64,000 nucleotides of DNA from JAEUKA01 sp044228505. GTDB taxonomy: Bacteria; Myxococcota_A; Polyangia; Palsa-1104; JAEUJZ01. The stretch spans positions 1-64,000 of the forward strand of contig JBGAUT010000034.1 of the NCBI GenBank assembly GCA_044228505.1, written 5' to 3'. The position numbers were made by a program, and so were the translations under genes. Of the stretch, positions 33,733 to 43,285 are shown piece after piece. The number at the start of each line of letters is the position of its first letter. The stretch's first letter is position 1. The notes under the pieces were generated by a model. That model was given only the letters and a program-made list of their open reading frames with translations, was not told where the DNA came from and did not search any database.

Positions 33733-35193
33733 GTGCACAACCAACACATCGTGATCGTGGGGAGCGGGTTTGGTGGACTCGGAATGGGAATCCGTCTGAA
33801 GCAGGCCGGAATCCATGACTTCACGATTCTCGAACAGGGAGACGAGGTTGGCGGTACGTGGCGAGACAACCACTATCCGGGTGCGGCCTGCGATATCGAG
33901 TCCCACCTGTATTCGTTTTCCTTTGAGCCAAACCCTAGCTGGTCACGCGACTATCCACCCCAAAAAGAGATCCTTCGATACCTGATTCACTGCGCCGACA
34001 AGTACCAAGTTCGTCCGCACATTCGCTTTCGCTGCGCAGCCATCTCCGCTCACTTCGACGATGCCAGTGGGACTTGGGAGGTTCACACCAGCGACGGGAA
34101 CAGCATCCGCTGTCGTGCGCTTATCTCCGCGTGCGGAGGACTCAGCAAACCGGCGCTTCCTGACATGTTGGGACTGTCTACGTTTGCTGGAAAAGTCTTC
34201 CATTCTGCCCGCTGGGATCATTCCTTTTCGCTGGAAGGAAAACGCGTAGCGGTCATCGGAACTGGTGCCAGCGCGATTCAGATCGTTCCCGCGATCGCAC
34301 CGCAAGTGGCAAAACTCTATCTGTATCAGCGGACGCCGCCGTGGATCATTCCTAAGAGAGATCACCGCATCAGTGCGACGACCCAGCAGCGTTACCATGA
34401 TCATCCACTGCTCCAAAAGCTGGCCCGGCTGATGTGTTATCTCCGGCACGAGCTAGCAGGAATCGGCTTCTTCGTCGAACCCAAGCTCCTTTCGCTCATC
34501 TCTCGACTGGTGAAGTCTTACATTAGGCGCAGCATTCCCAATGAACCGCTGCGTGCCAAGGTGACCCCAGACTATCAGCTTGGCTGTAAGCGAATCCTTC
34601 TGTCCAACGACTACTATCCAGCACTCTGTCGCGACAATGTCGAGCTAGTGACTTCTCCCATCGCGACCGTACATCCAAGCGGAATCCAAACCGTGGATGG
34701 TCAGCAGCGCGAGCTGGACGCGATCATCTTGGCCACCGGTTTTGAAGCGGCCGATGTCGTCTCTCCGTTTCCGATCACTGGTCGAAGCGGAACCCGGCTC
34801 AGCGACGCATGGAAGGACGGAGCAGAGGCCTATCTAGGAACCACGATCTCGGGATTCCCAAACGCGTTCCTGATCGTTGGACCCAACACCGGACTCGGTC
34901 ACAGCTCAATGGTGTATATGATCGAATCCCAGATCGCGTACATCTTGTCCGCGCTACAGACGATGCACCAAAAACAGCTCGGCTCGGTCGAAGTGAAAGC
35001 AGACGTTCAGAATCGCTATAACCGCACCATTCACCAGCGACTCCGTCACACCGTTTGGTCGAGCGGCTGCGCCAGTTGGTACAAGACCAAAAGCGGCAAG
35101 AACACCACCCTGTGGCCCGGCTTCACCTTCCAGTTCCGCCGCCTCACCAGCCACTTTTCCCCAGCCGACTACGAAGTCAAACCCCTGCCATAA
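33733..35193 (+). CDS. Baeyer-Villiger/flavin-containing monooxygenase
   Basis: 486 residues from GTG 33733, with GGAGGA about 7 bases upstream. Residues 9-17 (VGSGFGGLG) form the FAD-binding GxGxxG, and VGGTWRDNHYPGAACD is the family's second site. FAGKVFHSARWDHS is the FxGxxxHxxxW fingerprint of type I Baeyer-Villiger enzymes, and VIGTGASAIQ is the NADPH Rossmann loop. It inserts oxygen next to ketone carbonyls or oxygenates heteroatoms. Substrate unknown. Paired with a ferritin-like hydrolase upstream in a regulated operon, which suggests hydrophobic ketone or alkane-derived substrate turnover. Confidence 0.92.
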   Translation: MHNQHIVIVGSGFGGLGMGIRLKQAGIHDFTILEQGDEVGGTWRDNHYPGAACDIESHLYSFSFEPNPSWSRDYPPQKEILRYLIHCADKYQVRPHIRFRCAAISAHFDDASGTWEVHTSDGNSIRCRALISACGGLSKPALPDMLGLSTFAGKVFHSARWDHSFSLEGKRVAVIGTGASAIQIVPAIAPQVAKLYLYQRTPPWIIPKRDHRISATTQQRYHDHPLLQKLARLMCYLRHELAGIGFFVEPKLLSLISRLVKSYIRRSIPNEPLRAKVTPDYQLGCKRILLSNDYYPALCRDNVELVTSPIATVHPSGIQTVDGQQRELDAIILATGFEAADVVSPFPITGRSGTRLSDAWKDGAEAYLGTTISGFPNAFLIVGPNTGLGHSSMVYMIESQIAYILSALQTMHQKQLGSVEVKADVQNRYNRTIHQRLRHTVWSSGCASWYKTKSGKNTTLWPGFTFQFRRLTSHFSPADYEVKPLP

Positions 35194-35242
35194 CTCCAGT
35201 GCCGAATCGACTGCCCGACGGAATAGGCCCCCGCTGCGTCTT

Positions 35243-35596
35243 CTACTGACCCGGTGGCTTTTCGGGGACGTTTTTGCCTCGGTGGCAGGTCCAGCAAGTG
35301 ATCCGGTTCATGGTGGCGGGATACTTGGCGTTGATCTCGTTTACCATCCGCATCATATCCCGTGCCTTTTCCTTCATCGGAGTCTCTGCCGAAGGGTCTT
35401 TGGGATCATGACAGTGCGTACAGTCTTTCCCAAGCGCGACGATCTGCGCATTCATCTGCGCGATGAGCGCCGCCTTGGAGACATTCTTCGGCATCACCTG
35501 CAGGTTCTTAAAACTGGCGCTCGCCACTGGCACGACCAGCAGCGCAGACCCCATCACGATCATGCCAATCCGCGAAAGACCAGAAAAGGAAACCAT
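35243..35596 (-). CDS. Diheme c-type cytochrome (reaction-centre cytochrome-like)
   Basis: 117 residues from ATG 35596, which has GAGGAG about 10 bases upstream; earlier in-frame starts are not supported. A signal sequence (LLVVPVASAS) is followed by FKNLQVMPKNVSKAALIAQMN, then CTHCH and CWTCH, the two heme c attachment sites. The spacing and ARDMMRMVNEINAKY resemble the cytochrome subunit of photosynthetic reaction centres, a family that also occurs in non-photosynthetic bacteria. It probably shuttles electrons in the periplasm. It is the downstream partner of an LIC_10091-family gene, 121 bases away. Confidence 0.9.
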   Translation of the reverse strand: MVSFSGLSRIGMIVMGSALLVVPVASASFKNLQVMPKNVSKAALIAQMNAQIVALGKDCTHCHDPKDPSAETPMKEKARDMMRMVNEINAKYPATMNRITCWTCHRGKNVPEKPPGQ

Positions 35597-35717
35597 GGAT
35601 CGCTGACTCCTCAACTTACGCCCGACCGATCGAAACCCTGTCCCTAGTTGCGATGGGGTGAGCCACCGGTTTATTCGCTCCGATGCTACGCTGACTCCAC
35701 CTACCACTACAACGACT

Positions 35718-36938
35718 CTAGTGTGCCGTGGGTGCGCTGCTCTTTAGGTGGGCAAAGGGAGGATGGGGAACACTCGGCACGGCAGCCGCCGTAGTCTTGC
35801 GGATGTAGAACAGCCCCGGATTCGGATCGGCTTCCATCTCGTGGGTGAGCTGATACACCGTGTTGACTTTCGGATTCTTCACCCAATCGGCATAGTTCTT
35901 CGACTCTTGCACTACGTACATGTAGACGCCGTTCGGACGGGCCCGTGTCCGGAGCACGACACCATCATCGGCATACGGAAGCGCCAGCATGCTCTTGCGA
36001 AAGCCCTCGCTGTAGGTGAAGTAGCGCTCCGCATTGGACAGGTACAGCACCTTGAGCTTGACTCCGAGCGAGGTCAGCGCAGAGGCAATGCTGCCTAGGC
36101 TTCCACCAACGGTGAGATCTCCACGGACCATCACCACCCGGCCCGTTCGGAACAGCTGCGCGACATAGTCGTACTGGCCTTGGTCTTCCAGGAACCAGCG
36201 GATGCTGTGCTGCTTGTAGATCCCGGAGACCTTGCGGAAGCGCGAAAGCACGGAACTTCGCGACATCTTGTACGCTTCGACGATCGACTGCCGCTGCTTG
36301 GGATGCGGATAGGCATCGGCGAGCAGCTTCATCGCCATCGCTTCGTTCTTCGGATCCCACAGCGACTTAAACTCTTCGGGATTGTTGCCGTAGATAAAGA
36401 ACACCCGGTAGACGTAGTGCAGGTTCACCACCACCTGATCGAAGTCGAACAGCACCATCAGCTCGGGTCGCTGCCAGCCCGCCAGCACGTAGTTCTGATC
36501 CGTGCCCACCCCGATGTAGGCCCCGCCCTTGTTCTCGATCGTCTTGAGCCACAGGTCGTGGCGATCTTCGTTCGAGATCACGTAGTGCGTCCCTCGGACC
36601 AAATGCGGCGGCGGCGGATCCGACACGATGTGATTGAGCTGCTCGGTCCACGCCGGGCTCACGGATAGCAGCGCAGTGGCTCCGCTCGTGGCACCCGGTG
36701 TCGTCGCCGGCGTCGCGGCGGAAGCCCCTGCCTGCGGCATCGCTTGCTGCATCGCCATGGGTGCGGCTGACACCATCGCGGCCGGGGCGGCCGGTTTGTC
36801 GACGCGAACCTGGGCGCTGCCATCGCCGCTGAAGAGCGCCAGCGACAATCCTGACAGCAACAGAGCGCTTCGAGTGCGCCGCTTGGCCGTTTGCAGACAC
36901 GACGAAAGAGGGGCTTGCGTTCCTAGGTATTGGGGCAT
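35718..36938 (-). CDS. LIC_10091-family exported protein
   Basis: 406 residues. A signal sequence (LLLSGLSLALFSGDGSA) and an Ala/Thr-rich linker precede a domain of about 270 residues. From memory of the family, diagnostic stretches are FDQVVVNLHYVYRVFF, YGNNPEEFKSLW, GDLTVGGSLGSIASAL and LKVLYLSNAERYF. The family, described in Leptospira and Myxococcota, has a methyltransferase-like fold but no proven activity, and here it is exported. It is upstream of, and on the same strand as, the diheme cytochrome gene. The start has only a weak ribosome-binding site. Confidence 0.75.
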   Translation of the reverse strand: MPQYLGTQAPLSSCLQTAKRRTRSALLLSGLSLALFSGDGSAQVRVDKPAAPAAMVSAAPMAMQQAMPQAGASAATPATTPGATSGATALLSVSPAWTEQLNHIVSDPPPPHLVRGTHYVISNEDRHDLWLKTIENKGGAYIGVGTDQNYVLAGWQRPELMVLFDFDQVVVNLHYVYRVFFIYGNNPEEFKSLWDPKNEAMAMKLLADAYPHPKQRQSIVEAYKMSRSSVLSRFRKVSGIYKQHSIRWFLEDQGQYDYVAQLFRTGRVVMVRGDLTVGGSLGSIASALTSLGVKLKVLYLSNAERYFTYSEGFRKSMLALPYADDGVVLRTRARPNGVYMYVVQESKNYADWVKNPKVNTVYQLTHEMEADPNPGLFYIRKTTAAAVPSVPHPPFAHLKSSAPTAH

Positions 36939-37033
36939 GTGGCGCCTGAGGGGCCACGCGCTCCAGCGACGTGTAGTCCCCCACCGCGATCATACCGCCA
37001 AAAAACCACGGAAGTAAACGGGCTTACATAGTT

Positions 37034-38440
37034 TTAGACCATCAATTCATCGATCACTTGCCGCAGCGAGGCCAGGTTGCTGACCACTTCAGCGCGGTGC
37101 AGATGTGGCAGATAGTCCTTCATCGCGCTATCCCCGAACATCCACGACGACGGCTGCTCTGGGTTTAACCAAAGTACATGCCGAGCCCGGGCCTTGATCC
37201 GGGCGACCGCCCACGCTTCGGATGGAAAGTAGTTCGAGCGTCCATCGCCCAGGATGATCACGGTGGTCCGCGACGTCACCGTATCCAGGTGTCGCTCGAC
37301 AAACATCCGAAACGCTCGACCATAGTTCGAGTTGGCCGAGACGCTCACCACCGCGCCCGAATACGCCTTCTCGACCGCCCGCTCTAGCTCGCAGCTCTCG
37401 AACAGCTCGGTGGCATCGCCCAGGTCCGACACGAACACAAACGATCGCACCTTCGAAAAGCGCTCCTGCAGCGTGTACGCAAACTGCAGCATAAAGCGTG
37501 CGACCTGCCGCACCGAGTCCGAGATATCACACAGGATGACAAGACGCGGCTTGTGGGGATGGCGGGTCCGAAAGCGCAGCTTGAACGGAATCCCTCCCGT
37601 CGACATCGCCGCCCGCATGGTCCGCCGCATATCCAGCCGTCCGTGACGCAGTCTTTTGGGTTTTTCGCGCTTCTGGGTCTTCAGCTTTTCGGCAAGTCGG
37701 GCCACCTCCCGACGCAGCGCGGCCAGCTCCGTGACCGATAGATGCGCCAGCGGTTTGTTCTGAAGCAAGCTGCTGCGCTGGTTTTCGGCATAGCGCAGGT
37801 TCTGCTTGTCAAACGCTCGCTGCACTTCGCCTCGCACCGCGCTGCGAAGCTGCCACAGGTTTTGCTCGGCTTGCGCAAGCAGCGTCTTTGTCACCTCGGG
37901 CCCAAGCTGCGGGGTCAGGCGTTCAAACAAAGACCTCAGCTCCGCGTCTGCCTCGCGAAAGCGCAGCCTATCGAGCATCCCCTGCGTGAAGTAACCCGTC
38001 TGGAGCGGGCTCTGCATCCGTGACACATCGATGCGCACTCCCGACAGCCGCAGCAGCAGGTCGAGTCCCACCTGCCGCAGCCCGAGCCCCATTCGCGCCG
38101 TCGGATCGAGCCGCGCCGCCTCAGTGACAAGCTGCGCCATCACGTGTTCAATCTGCTCATCGGTAAGGCCAGCCTTGCGCAGCGCCTCGATCATCGGGGA
38201 TTCGGCAAAGTCCGACAGCAGCGAACCCGCACGATAAAAGAACAGCTCGAACAGATCGGCAAAGCGACTCTCATCCTCGGGCCGCTTGATAAGACAGGTC
38301 TGTAGCGTCGCCCGCACCACCTCGGGATCATCAAGGCCAGTCAGCGCCAGCGCCCGCAGCGCATCGAGCAGCTCCGCCGTCGATGCCGGAACTCCATTTT
38401 TGCGCAGCAGAGCCACAAACTCCTGGATGGACTCGAGCAT
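37034..38440 (-). CDS. CoxE-like VWA-domain protein
   Basis: 468 residues. The C-terminal 200 residues form a von Willebrand A domain with MIDAS motif CDISDSVRQ (DxSxS) and later FVSDLGDATE and LGDGRSNY. The N-terminal part is helical (residues 1-230) and basic, as in CoxE-type proteins. Such proteins usually work with MoxR-type AAA+ ATPases, as in carbon monoxide dehydrogenase maturation, to insert metals or remodel complexes. No MoxR gene is in the window. It lies 12 bases after the P-type ATPase gene on the same strand, so the two are probably co-transcribed. Confidence 0.88.
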   Translation of the reverse strand: MLESIQEFVALLRKNGVPASTAELLDALRALALTGLDDPEVVRATLQTCLIKRPEDESRFADLFELFFYRAGSLLSDFAESPMIEALRKAGLTDEQIEHVMAQLVTEAARLDPTARMGLGLRQVGLDLLLRLSGVRIDVSRMQSPLQTGYFTQGMLDRLRFREADAELRSLFERLTPQLGPEVTKTLLAQAEQNLWQLRSAVRGEVQRAFDKQNLRYAENQRSSLLQNKPLAHLSVTELAALRREVARLAEKLKTQKREKPKRLRHGRLDMRRTMRAAMSTGGIPFKLRFRTRHPHKPRLVILCDISDSVRQVARFMLQFAYTLQERFSKVRSFVFVSDLGDATELFESCELERAVEKAYSGAVVSVSANSNYGRAFRMFVERHLDTVTSRTTVIILGDGRSNYFPSEAWAVARIKARARHVLWLNPEQPSSWMFGDSAMKDYLPHLHRAEVVSNLASLRQVIDELMV

Positions 38441-38452
38441 GGCCGTCTTCCC

Positions 38453-41017
38453 TCACTGATTCCGCTGCGTCATGCGCAGGAGCACTTTGCCAAACCCCAG
38501 CTTGACCACCTCGAACCAGGCAACGCTCGTCGCCGCCATCGCGAGACAGGCCCCGACATCGCCCAACGACAGCGGTGCCAGAGAAAACAGCCGCTGCAGC
38601 GGTGGCACCAGCAGCACAAGCCCCCCCAAACCGAGCGTCCCCAAGATCAGCGCCCACAGCACCACCCCGCCGTGCCACAACGTCCGCAGCGCCGTCTCAC
38701 TCCAGGAACGGCTGACCACGATCAATCCCAGGTTGGCGAACACCAACGTCGAAAACACAATCGCCCGCAGACGCTCCGGCGGATACCCAAGCCGACCCGC
38801 AAAGTAGTACGCAAAGACACAGCCCCCAAGCACCATCGCCCCTTGCAGGACCGACAAGAACAGCACCCAGCCGGTCACCATCGGCTGCCCGAGTGGACGC
38901 GGCGGACGCTCCATGATGTGGGGCTCGGCCTCCGTCCCTTCGAAGATCAGCCCGCACGAAGGATCGATGATCATCTCCAGCACCGCGATGTGCGAAGGCA
39001 GCAGCAGCAGCGGCCAGCCGAGCAGTGGCGACAGCAGCGATAGCCCAGCGATCGGCACATGGACCGCAAAGGTGTAGGCCACGGCCTTGCGCAGGTTGTC
39101 AAAGATTCGCCGCCCGAGCCGCATCGCCGCCACGATGCTGGCGAAGTTGTCATCGGCCAAAACCAGCGCCGACGCCTCCCGCGCCACATCGGTGCCGCGC
39201 TTGCCCATCGAGATCCCGATGTGCGCCGCCTTCAGGGCGGGTGCATCGTTTACCCCGTCCCCGGTCATTGCCACGATCCCGCCCAGGCCTTTGAGCGCCT
39301 GCACCAGCCTCAGCTTTTGCTCGGGCACCATCCGCGCAAACACCGACACCTTGGCCACCTGGGCCCGCAGCGCCTCATCGGAAAGCTGCGCCATCTCCGA
39401 TCCCGACAGCACGCCGCCCGCGACATCAATTCCCGCCTGCGCCGCAATCGCCAGTGCGGTCGCTGGATAGTCGCCGGTAATCATCAGCACCCGCACCCCG
39501 GCCCGACGGCACTCAGCCACCGCCTGTGGCACTTCCGGCCGGAGCGGGTCCAGGAAGCTCACCAGACCACACAGCTCAAACTGCACCTCATGCAGCGAGT
39601 CCGGTAGCACCGCGCCCGTCCGTGCGATTCCCACCGCCAACACCCGCAGTCCCGCATTCGCCAGCGACTCTGCTTGCACGAGCAACGCCTGCCGCTGATC
39701 GACCGGCAGCCGACACAGCTCGATCACTGCCTCGGGGGCACCTTTGCAGCAGAGCGTGTGCTCGCCGTTCGATTCCACGTACGCTCGAGTCACCGCAAGG
39801 AGTGTCGGAGTCAGCGGATACTCCCGGCGGAAGCTCGGTAGCACGCCATCGATCGAAATCGCGACATCGCTCAGCACCCGAACCAGCGCAAGCTCCATCG
39901 GATCGCTTGGCGAGGCCTGACTGGCCAGCCGTGCTGCCTTGATCAGCTTGTGGAGCGCTGCCGACACCGGTGCGCGCAGCGACGCAACCAGGTGCTCCAC
40001 GCCATCGCAGACCACCCGTTCGACGGTCATCCGATTCTGGGTGAGCGTGCCAGTCTTGTCCGAGCACAGCACCGTCGCCGCCCCCAAGGCCTCGATCACC
40101 CCAGGTCGCCGCAGCAGCACATTGTGATGGGCAATTCGCCACGCCCCGAGCGACAGAAACACCGTCAGGATCATCGGCAGCTCCTCGGGAAGCACCGACA
40201 TCGCCATCGCCAACCCAGAGAGCAGCCCCTGGACCCACTGGTGATAGACCAGGCCTCGCAGCAGCACCACTAGCACGCACAACACCACGCCGATCGTCCC
40301 CATCCCCTGCACCAGGCGCTTCATCTCCAGATCGAGCGGCGTCTTGGGCGGGGTGATCTCCGATAGTGCCTTGCCGATTTTGCCAACCTCGGTGCGGAGC
40401 CCGGTCGCCGTCACCTCCGCCAGGCCACTACCACCGACCACCATCGTGCCCATAAAGAGCTGCGGCAGATCATCGCCCCCCGGCCTGGCGTCGGCAGGCT
40501 TCCCCGCATCCGGCTGCTTGCGCACCGGCACACTTTCACCCGTCAGCAGCGACTCGTCGCAGACCACGTTGTGCCCTTGCCGAAGCAGCGCATCGGCGGC
40601 CACCCGCACACCTTCGTGAAGGCACAGAAGGTCGCCTGGCACCACCTCACTTGCACGGATGGTCTGCTCGTGCCCGTCTCGACGGACCAGGGCCCGAGGA
40701 CTCTGCATGCTCCGCAGTGCCGCTACCGCCCGTTCAGTCCGCCGCTCTTGCCACAGGGTGATCGCGATCACCAGCAGCACAAACGTAAACAGCAGCCCGG
40801 CCTCACCACGATCCCCCAGCACAAGATAGAGCGTCCCGCAGGCGAGCAGCAGGATCAGCATCGGCTCGGTCAGCACCGAGCGCAGCGTGCGCCAAAACGA
40901 CTGACCCTCTTTGCTGAGCAGCTCATTTTTGCCAAAACGCCGCAGCCGCTCGCTCGCCTCACCGCTGCTGAGCCCGGACAGACCGCTCACTGGCTCACCA
41001 CTGGCGACTGGTTGCAT
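38453..41017 (-). CDS. Cation-transporting P-type ATPase
   Basis: 854 residues, a normal length for type II P-ATPases. DESLLTGES marks the actuator domain, PEELP (277-281) the ion site in the fourth membrane helix, and SDKTGTLT the phosphorylated Asp320. TGDGVNDAPALKAAHIGISMG closes the phosphorylation domain, and six C-terminal helices follow. The PEELP motif and overall length suit Ca or Mn transport, but the ion cannot be fixed. A CoxE-like gene follows after 12 bases. An N-terminal metal-binding domain is absent. Confidence 0.93.
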   Translation of the reverse strand: MQPVASGEPVSGLSGLSSGEASERLRRFGKNELLSKEGQSFWRTLRSVLTEPMLILLLACGTLYLVLGDRGEAGLLFTFVLLVIAITLWQERRTERAVAALRSMQSPRALVRRDGHEQTIRASEVVPGDLLCLHEGVRVAADALLRQGHNVVCDESLLTGESVPVRKQPDAGKPADARPGGDDLPQLFMGTMVVGGSGLAEVTATGLRTEVGKIGKALSEITPPKTPLDLEMKRLVQGMGTIGVVLCVLVVLLRGLVYHQWVQGLLSGLAMAMSVLPEELPMILTVFLSLGAWRIAHHNVLLRRPGVIEALGAATVLCSDKTGTLTQNRMTVERVVCDGVEHLVASLRAPVSAALHKLIKAARLASQASPSDPMELALVRVLSDVAISIDGVLPSFRREYPLTPTLLAVTRAYVESNGEHTLCCKGAPEAVIELCRLPVDQRQALLVQAESLANAGLRVLAVGIARTGAVLPDSLHEVQFELCGLVSFLDPLRPEVPQAVAECRRAGVRVLMITGDYPATALAIAAQAGIDVAGGVLSGSEMAQLSDEALRAQVAKVSVFARMVPEQKLRLVQALKGLGGIVAMTGDGVNDAPALKAAHIGISMGKRGTDVAREASALVLADDNFASIVAAMRLGRRIFDNLRKAVAYTFAVHVPIAGLSLLSPLLGWPLLLLPSHIAVLEMIIDPSCGLIFEGTEAEPHIMERPPRPLGQPMVTGWVLFLSVLQGAMVLGGCVFAYYFAGRLGYPPERLRAIVFSTLVFANLGLIVVSRSWSETALRTLWHGGVVLWALILGTLGLGGLVLLVPPLQRLFSLAPLSLGDVGACLAMAATSVAWFEVVKLGFGKVLLRMTQRNQ

Positions 41018-41082
41018 CTCGGTTCTCCTTCGCCATCATCAGCGCGCTGGCTCCCGCGCTGTCAACTCCCGCGCCCGATCTC

Positions 41083-41532
41083 TTAGGCAGCGGTCCGTCT
41101 CCTTGGGGCCTTGGGCAGCTTGGTCTTGCCTAGCTCCAGCACCACAGAAAACTCCTCTGCCGTCACCGGCACCACCGACAGCCGACTGCGCCGTAGCAGC
41201 GCGATGTCCGACAGCCGGGGTTCGTCGCGGATCATCTGGAGCGTCACCGGTGACGACAGCGCACACACCGGCGCGACATCGACCACCGACCAGTCCTCAT
41301 CCGGGGCGGTCGGATCGGGGTACGCGGCGCGCACCACCTGGGCCACCCCAACCACCGCCTTGCCTTCGTTCGAGTGATAGAACAGCAGCAGATCGCCGAC
41401 CTGCATGGCTCGCAGGTTGTTGCGAGCCTCGAAGTTGCGCACCCCATCCCACATCGTCCGGCCTTGCTCGCACAGGGTTGAGAAGGCGTACTTAAATGGT
41501 TCGCTCTTGACCAAATAGAAGCGAGGTTTCAT
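41083..41532 (-). CDS. EVE-domain protein
   Basis: 149 residues from ATG 41532; the frame is open far upstream but the family starts MKPRFYLVKSEP. The EVE (PUA-like) fold is shown by YLVKSEPFKYAFSTL, WDGVRNFEARNNLRAMQVGDLLLFYHSNEGKAVVGVAQVV and DWSVVDVAPV. EVE domains read modified bases in DNA or RNA and occur in restriction and RNA-modification contexts. Here it stands alone and is divergent from a lipoprotein gene. The C-terminus is Lys/Arg-rich. Confidence 0.9.
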   Translation of the reverse strand: MKPRFYLVKSEPFKYAFSTLCEQGRTMWDGVRNFEARNNLRAMQVGDLLLFYHSNEGKAVVGVAQVVRAAYPDPTAPDEDWSVVDVAPVCALSSPVTLQMIRDEPRLSDIALLRRSRLSVVPVTAEEFSVVLELGKTKLPKAPRRRTAA

Positions 41533-41594
41533 CGCCCAGCGATAGTAGTCGCGATGCGGGCTTTCAGGCTGCCCGAAAAGCCGCGTACACTCTG

Positions 41595-43211
41595 GTGGGG
41601 GCAAATTCTGTGGGGAATTTCGCAGCTTACGGCGCGCTGCTGGCGCTTGGCATGCTGTCCGCTTGTTCTGAATTCGTCGGAGACGAACCTCTGGCGGTGA
41701 CCCGGCTTGGTGGACCAACCCAAGCCGCCAAGCTGCTGCCGGTCGAGGGCCGACTGCGAGCCGCGCACATCTTGGTTGGCAAGGAAAACTCCGCCTACGC
41801 GGCGCTGGTCAGTCCCGAGCCTGACCCGATGGACGACCTCATCATCGGCAAGACCCAGGTGGTGGCGCTGTACCCACCCTATGCAGTGACCTCGGTGCCC
41901 GAGCGAGCGGTCGCGTTTCCGCCCTCCCCCGCCAAGGGCTTCTGCACCGCCCAGTTGGCCGTTGGCGATGCCTTCAACTTGCCACGCTACTCGCTGCACC
42001 GTCCCGGCGAGCCCGAAGACGGACCCTACACCGCGCTCACCGAGCCCACCGATAAGCTGAAGCTGCTATGCGGTGAGCGAACCTTGGTCGCCTTTGGCAA
42101 CCGCCGCGACAATCAGGGCATCGACGTGCTGCGCCGCCACCCCGATGGCACCGTTTCACATCGCCTGCTGCCGTGGCCGCTCGATGCCGACCCCGCCTGG
42201 GACCAAGGCCCGTTCGGTTTCGACTCGAGCGAGCGGGTGCTGTTCATCCTGGGCGGCGACATCACCACCCGCGCTTACTACCTGGACACCGGTGAGACGA
42301 TAAACCTTGGCATCGTCTACTGGGGTGCCGCCACCAAGAGCGGTCAGCTCTTCGTCGATCCCGATGGATTGCCGCTGCTCTACGATGTCGGCCAGAAGCG
42401 CGCTCGTTATCTTGGTGTGCGGCTGTCTGCTGACGGTGCGATCATCGGTACCGACCTCGATGCCAAGGCGGTCCTGACCTGTGACTGGGACGGTCTGCGC
42501 CGCGTGCCACTATTCCCTGGGGATGGACCGGTCCAGATCCTCGACCGCGAACCCTGCCGTCCGTCCGACTGGAGCGGCAGCGCCCAAACCAATGTCCTGT
42601 ATTACGTCGGCGACCAGCTCCGCCAAGCAGCCACGAGCGGCACGTCTCCCCCGGTCATCCTCACCAACTTCCTGGGCCAGCAGCTCTTCGCCCTGTGTGA
42701 CGACGGCGCACTCGCGTATTCACTGGATCCCGTCGAACGCTACGGTCGCGGTGTCGGCGATGGCTACATCCAAGGTCGCCGCTTCATGGAGCGAGGCCGT
42801 GATGTCCGCTTTTCCCCCGACTGTCACCACGTCTATTACAAGGAAAACGCGGCCACCCTCCGCCGACTCGGTCAGCTTCGTAGGTTCAATCGTCGCGAGC
42901 CCGATGCCACTGCCGCCATCACCCGCCTCGCCGACAATGTCGGCTATTACAATGTCCTTGGCGATGGACGCCTGATCGCCAACGACAACCTTGCCACCGT
43001 TGGGGATCACAACCGCATCTCGCTCATCGACCCCGAGCGGCTCACCGCCCTGAGCCTGCTCACGGGCCCGGTCGCCCTGCTCTCCCTGCTGCAAGTCTCC
43101 CGCATGATCCCCGACTACCCGCCCGATCAAGTCCTGCTCGAAGTAGACAACGCCGAGATCACCGGCCCTCGAAAGATGATGCTCGTCACCACCCCCAAGG
43201 CCGAACAGTAG
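41595..43211 (+). CDS. Lipoprotein of unknown function, propeller-like
   Basis: 538 residues. The start at 41595 is GTG; the lipobox MLSAC gives a lipidated Cys near residue 24. The mature part contains repeated patterns of short beta strands with Asp/Gly turns (DGLPLLYDVGQKRARYLGV, ADGAIIGTDLDAKAVLTC, DDGALAYSL), suggesting a beta-propeller. No catalytic motif is visible. It is divergent from the EVE gene with 62 bases between and ends 74 bases before the BRCT gene. Function is not recognised. Confidence 0.75.
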   Translation: MGANSVGNFAAYGALLALGMLSACSEFVGDEPLAVTRLGGPTQAAKLLPVEGRLRAAHILVGKENSAYAALVSPEPDPMDDLIIGKTQVVALYPPYAVTSVPERAVAFPPSPAKGFCTAQLAVGDAFNLPRYSLHRPGEPEDGPYTALTEPTDKLKLLCGERTLVAFGNRRDNQGIDVLRRHPDGTVSHRLLPWPLDADPAWDQGPFGFDSSERVLFILGGDITTRAYYLDTGETINLGIVYWGAATKSGQLFVDPDGLPLLYDVGQKRARYLGVRLSADGAIIGTDLDAKAVLTCDWDGLRRVPLFPGDGPVQILDREPCRPSDWSGSAQTNVLYYVGDQLRQAATSGTSPPVILTNFLGQQLFALCDDGALAYSLDPVERYGRGVGDGYIQGRRFMERGRDVRFSPDCHHVYYKENAATLRRLGQLRRFNRREPDATAAITRLADNVGYYNVLGDGRLIANDNLATVGDHNRISLIDPERLTALSLLTGPVALLSLLQVSRMIPDYPPDQVLLEVDNAEITGPRKMMLVTTPKAEQ

Positions 43212-43285
43212 TCGAAACGGCCCACGCACGGCCAATCCGAGCCACGCTGCACACCAAGACGGCTTTGCGGTATCGTTCGCTCGGC

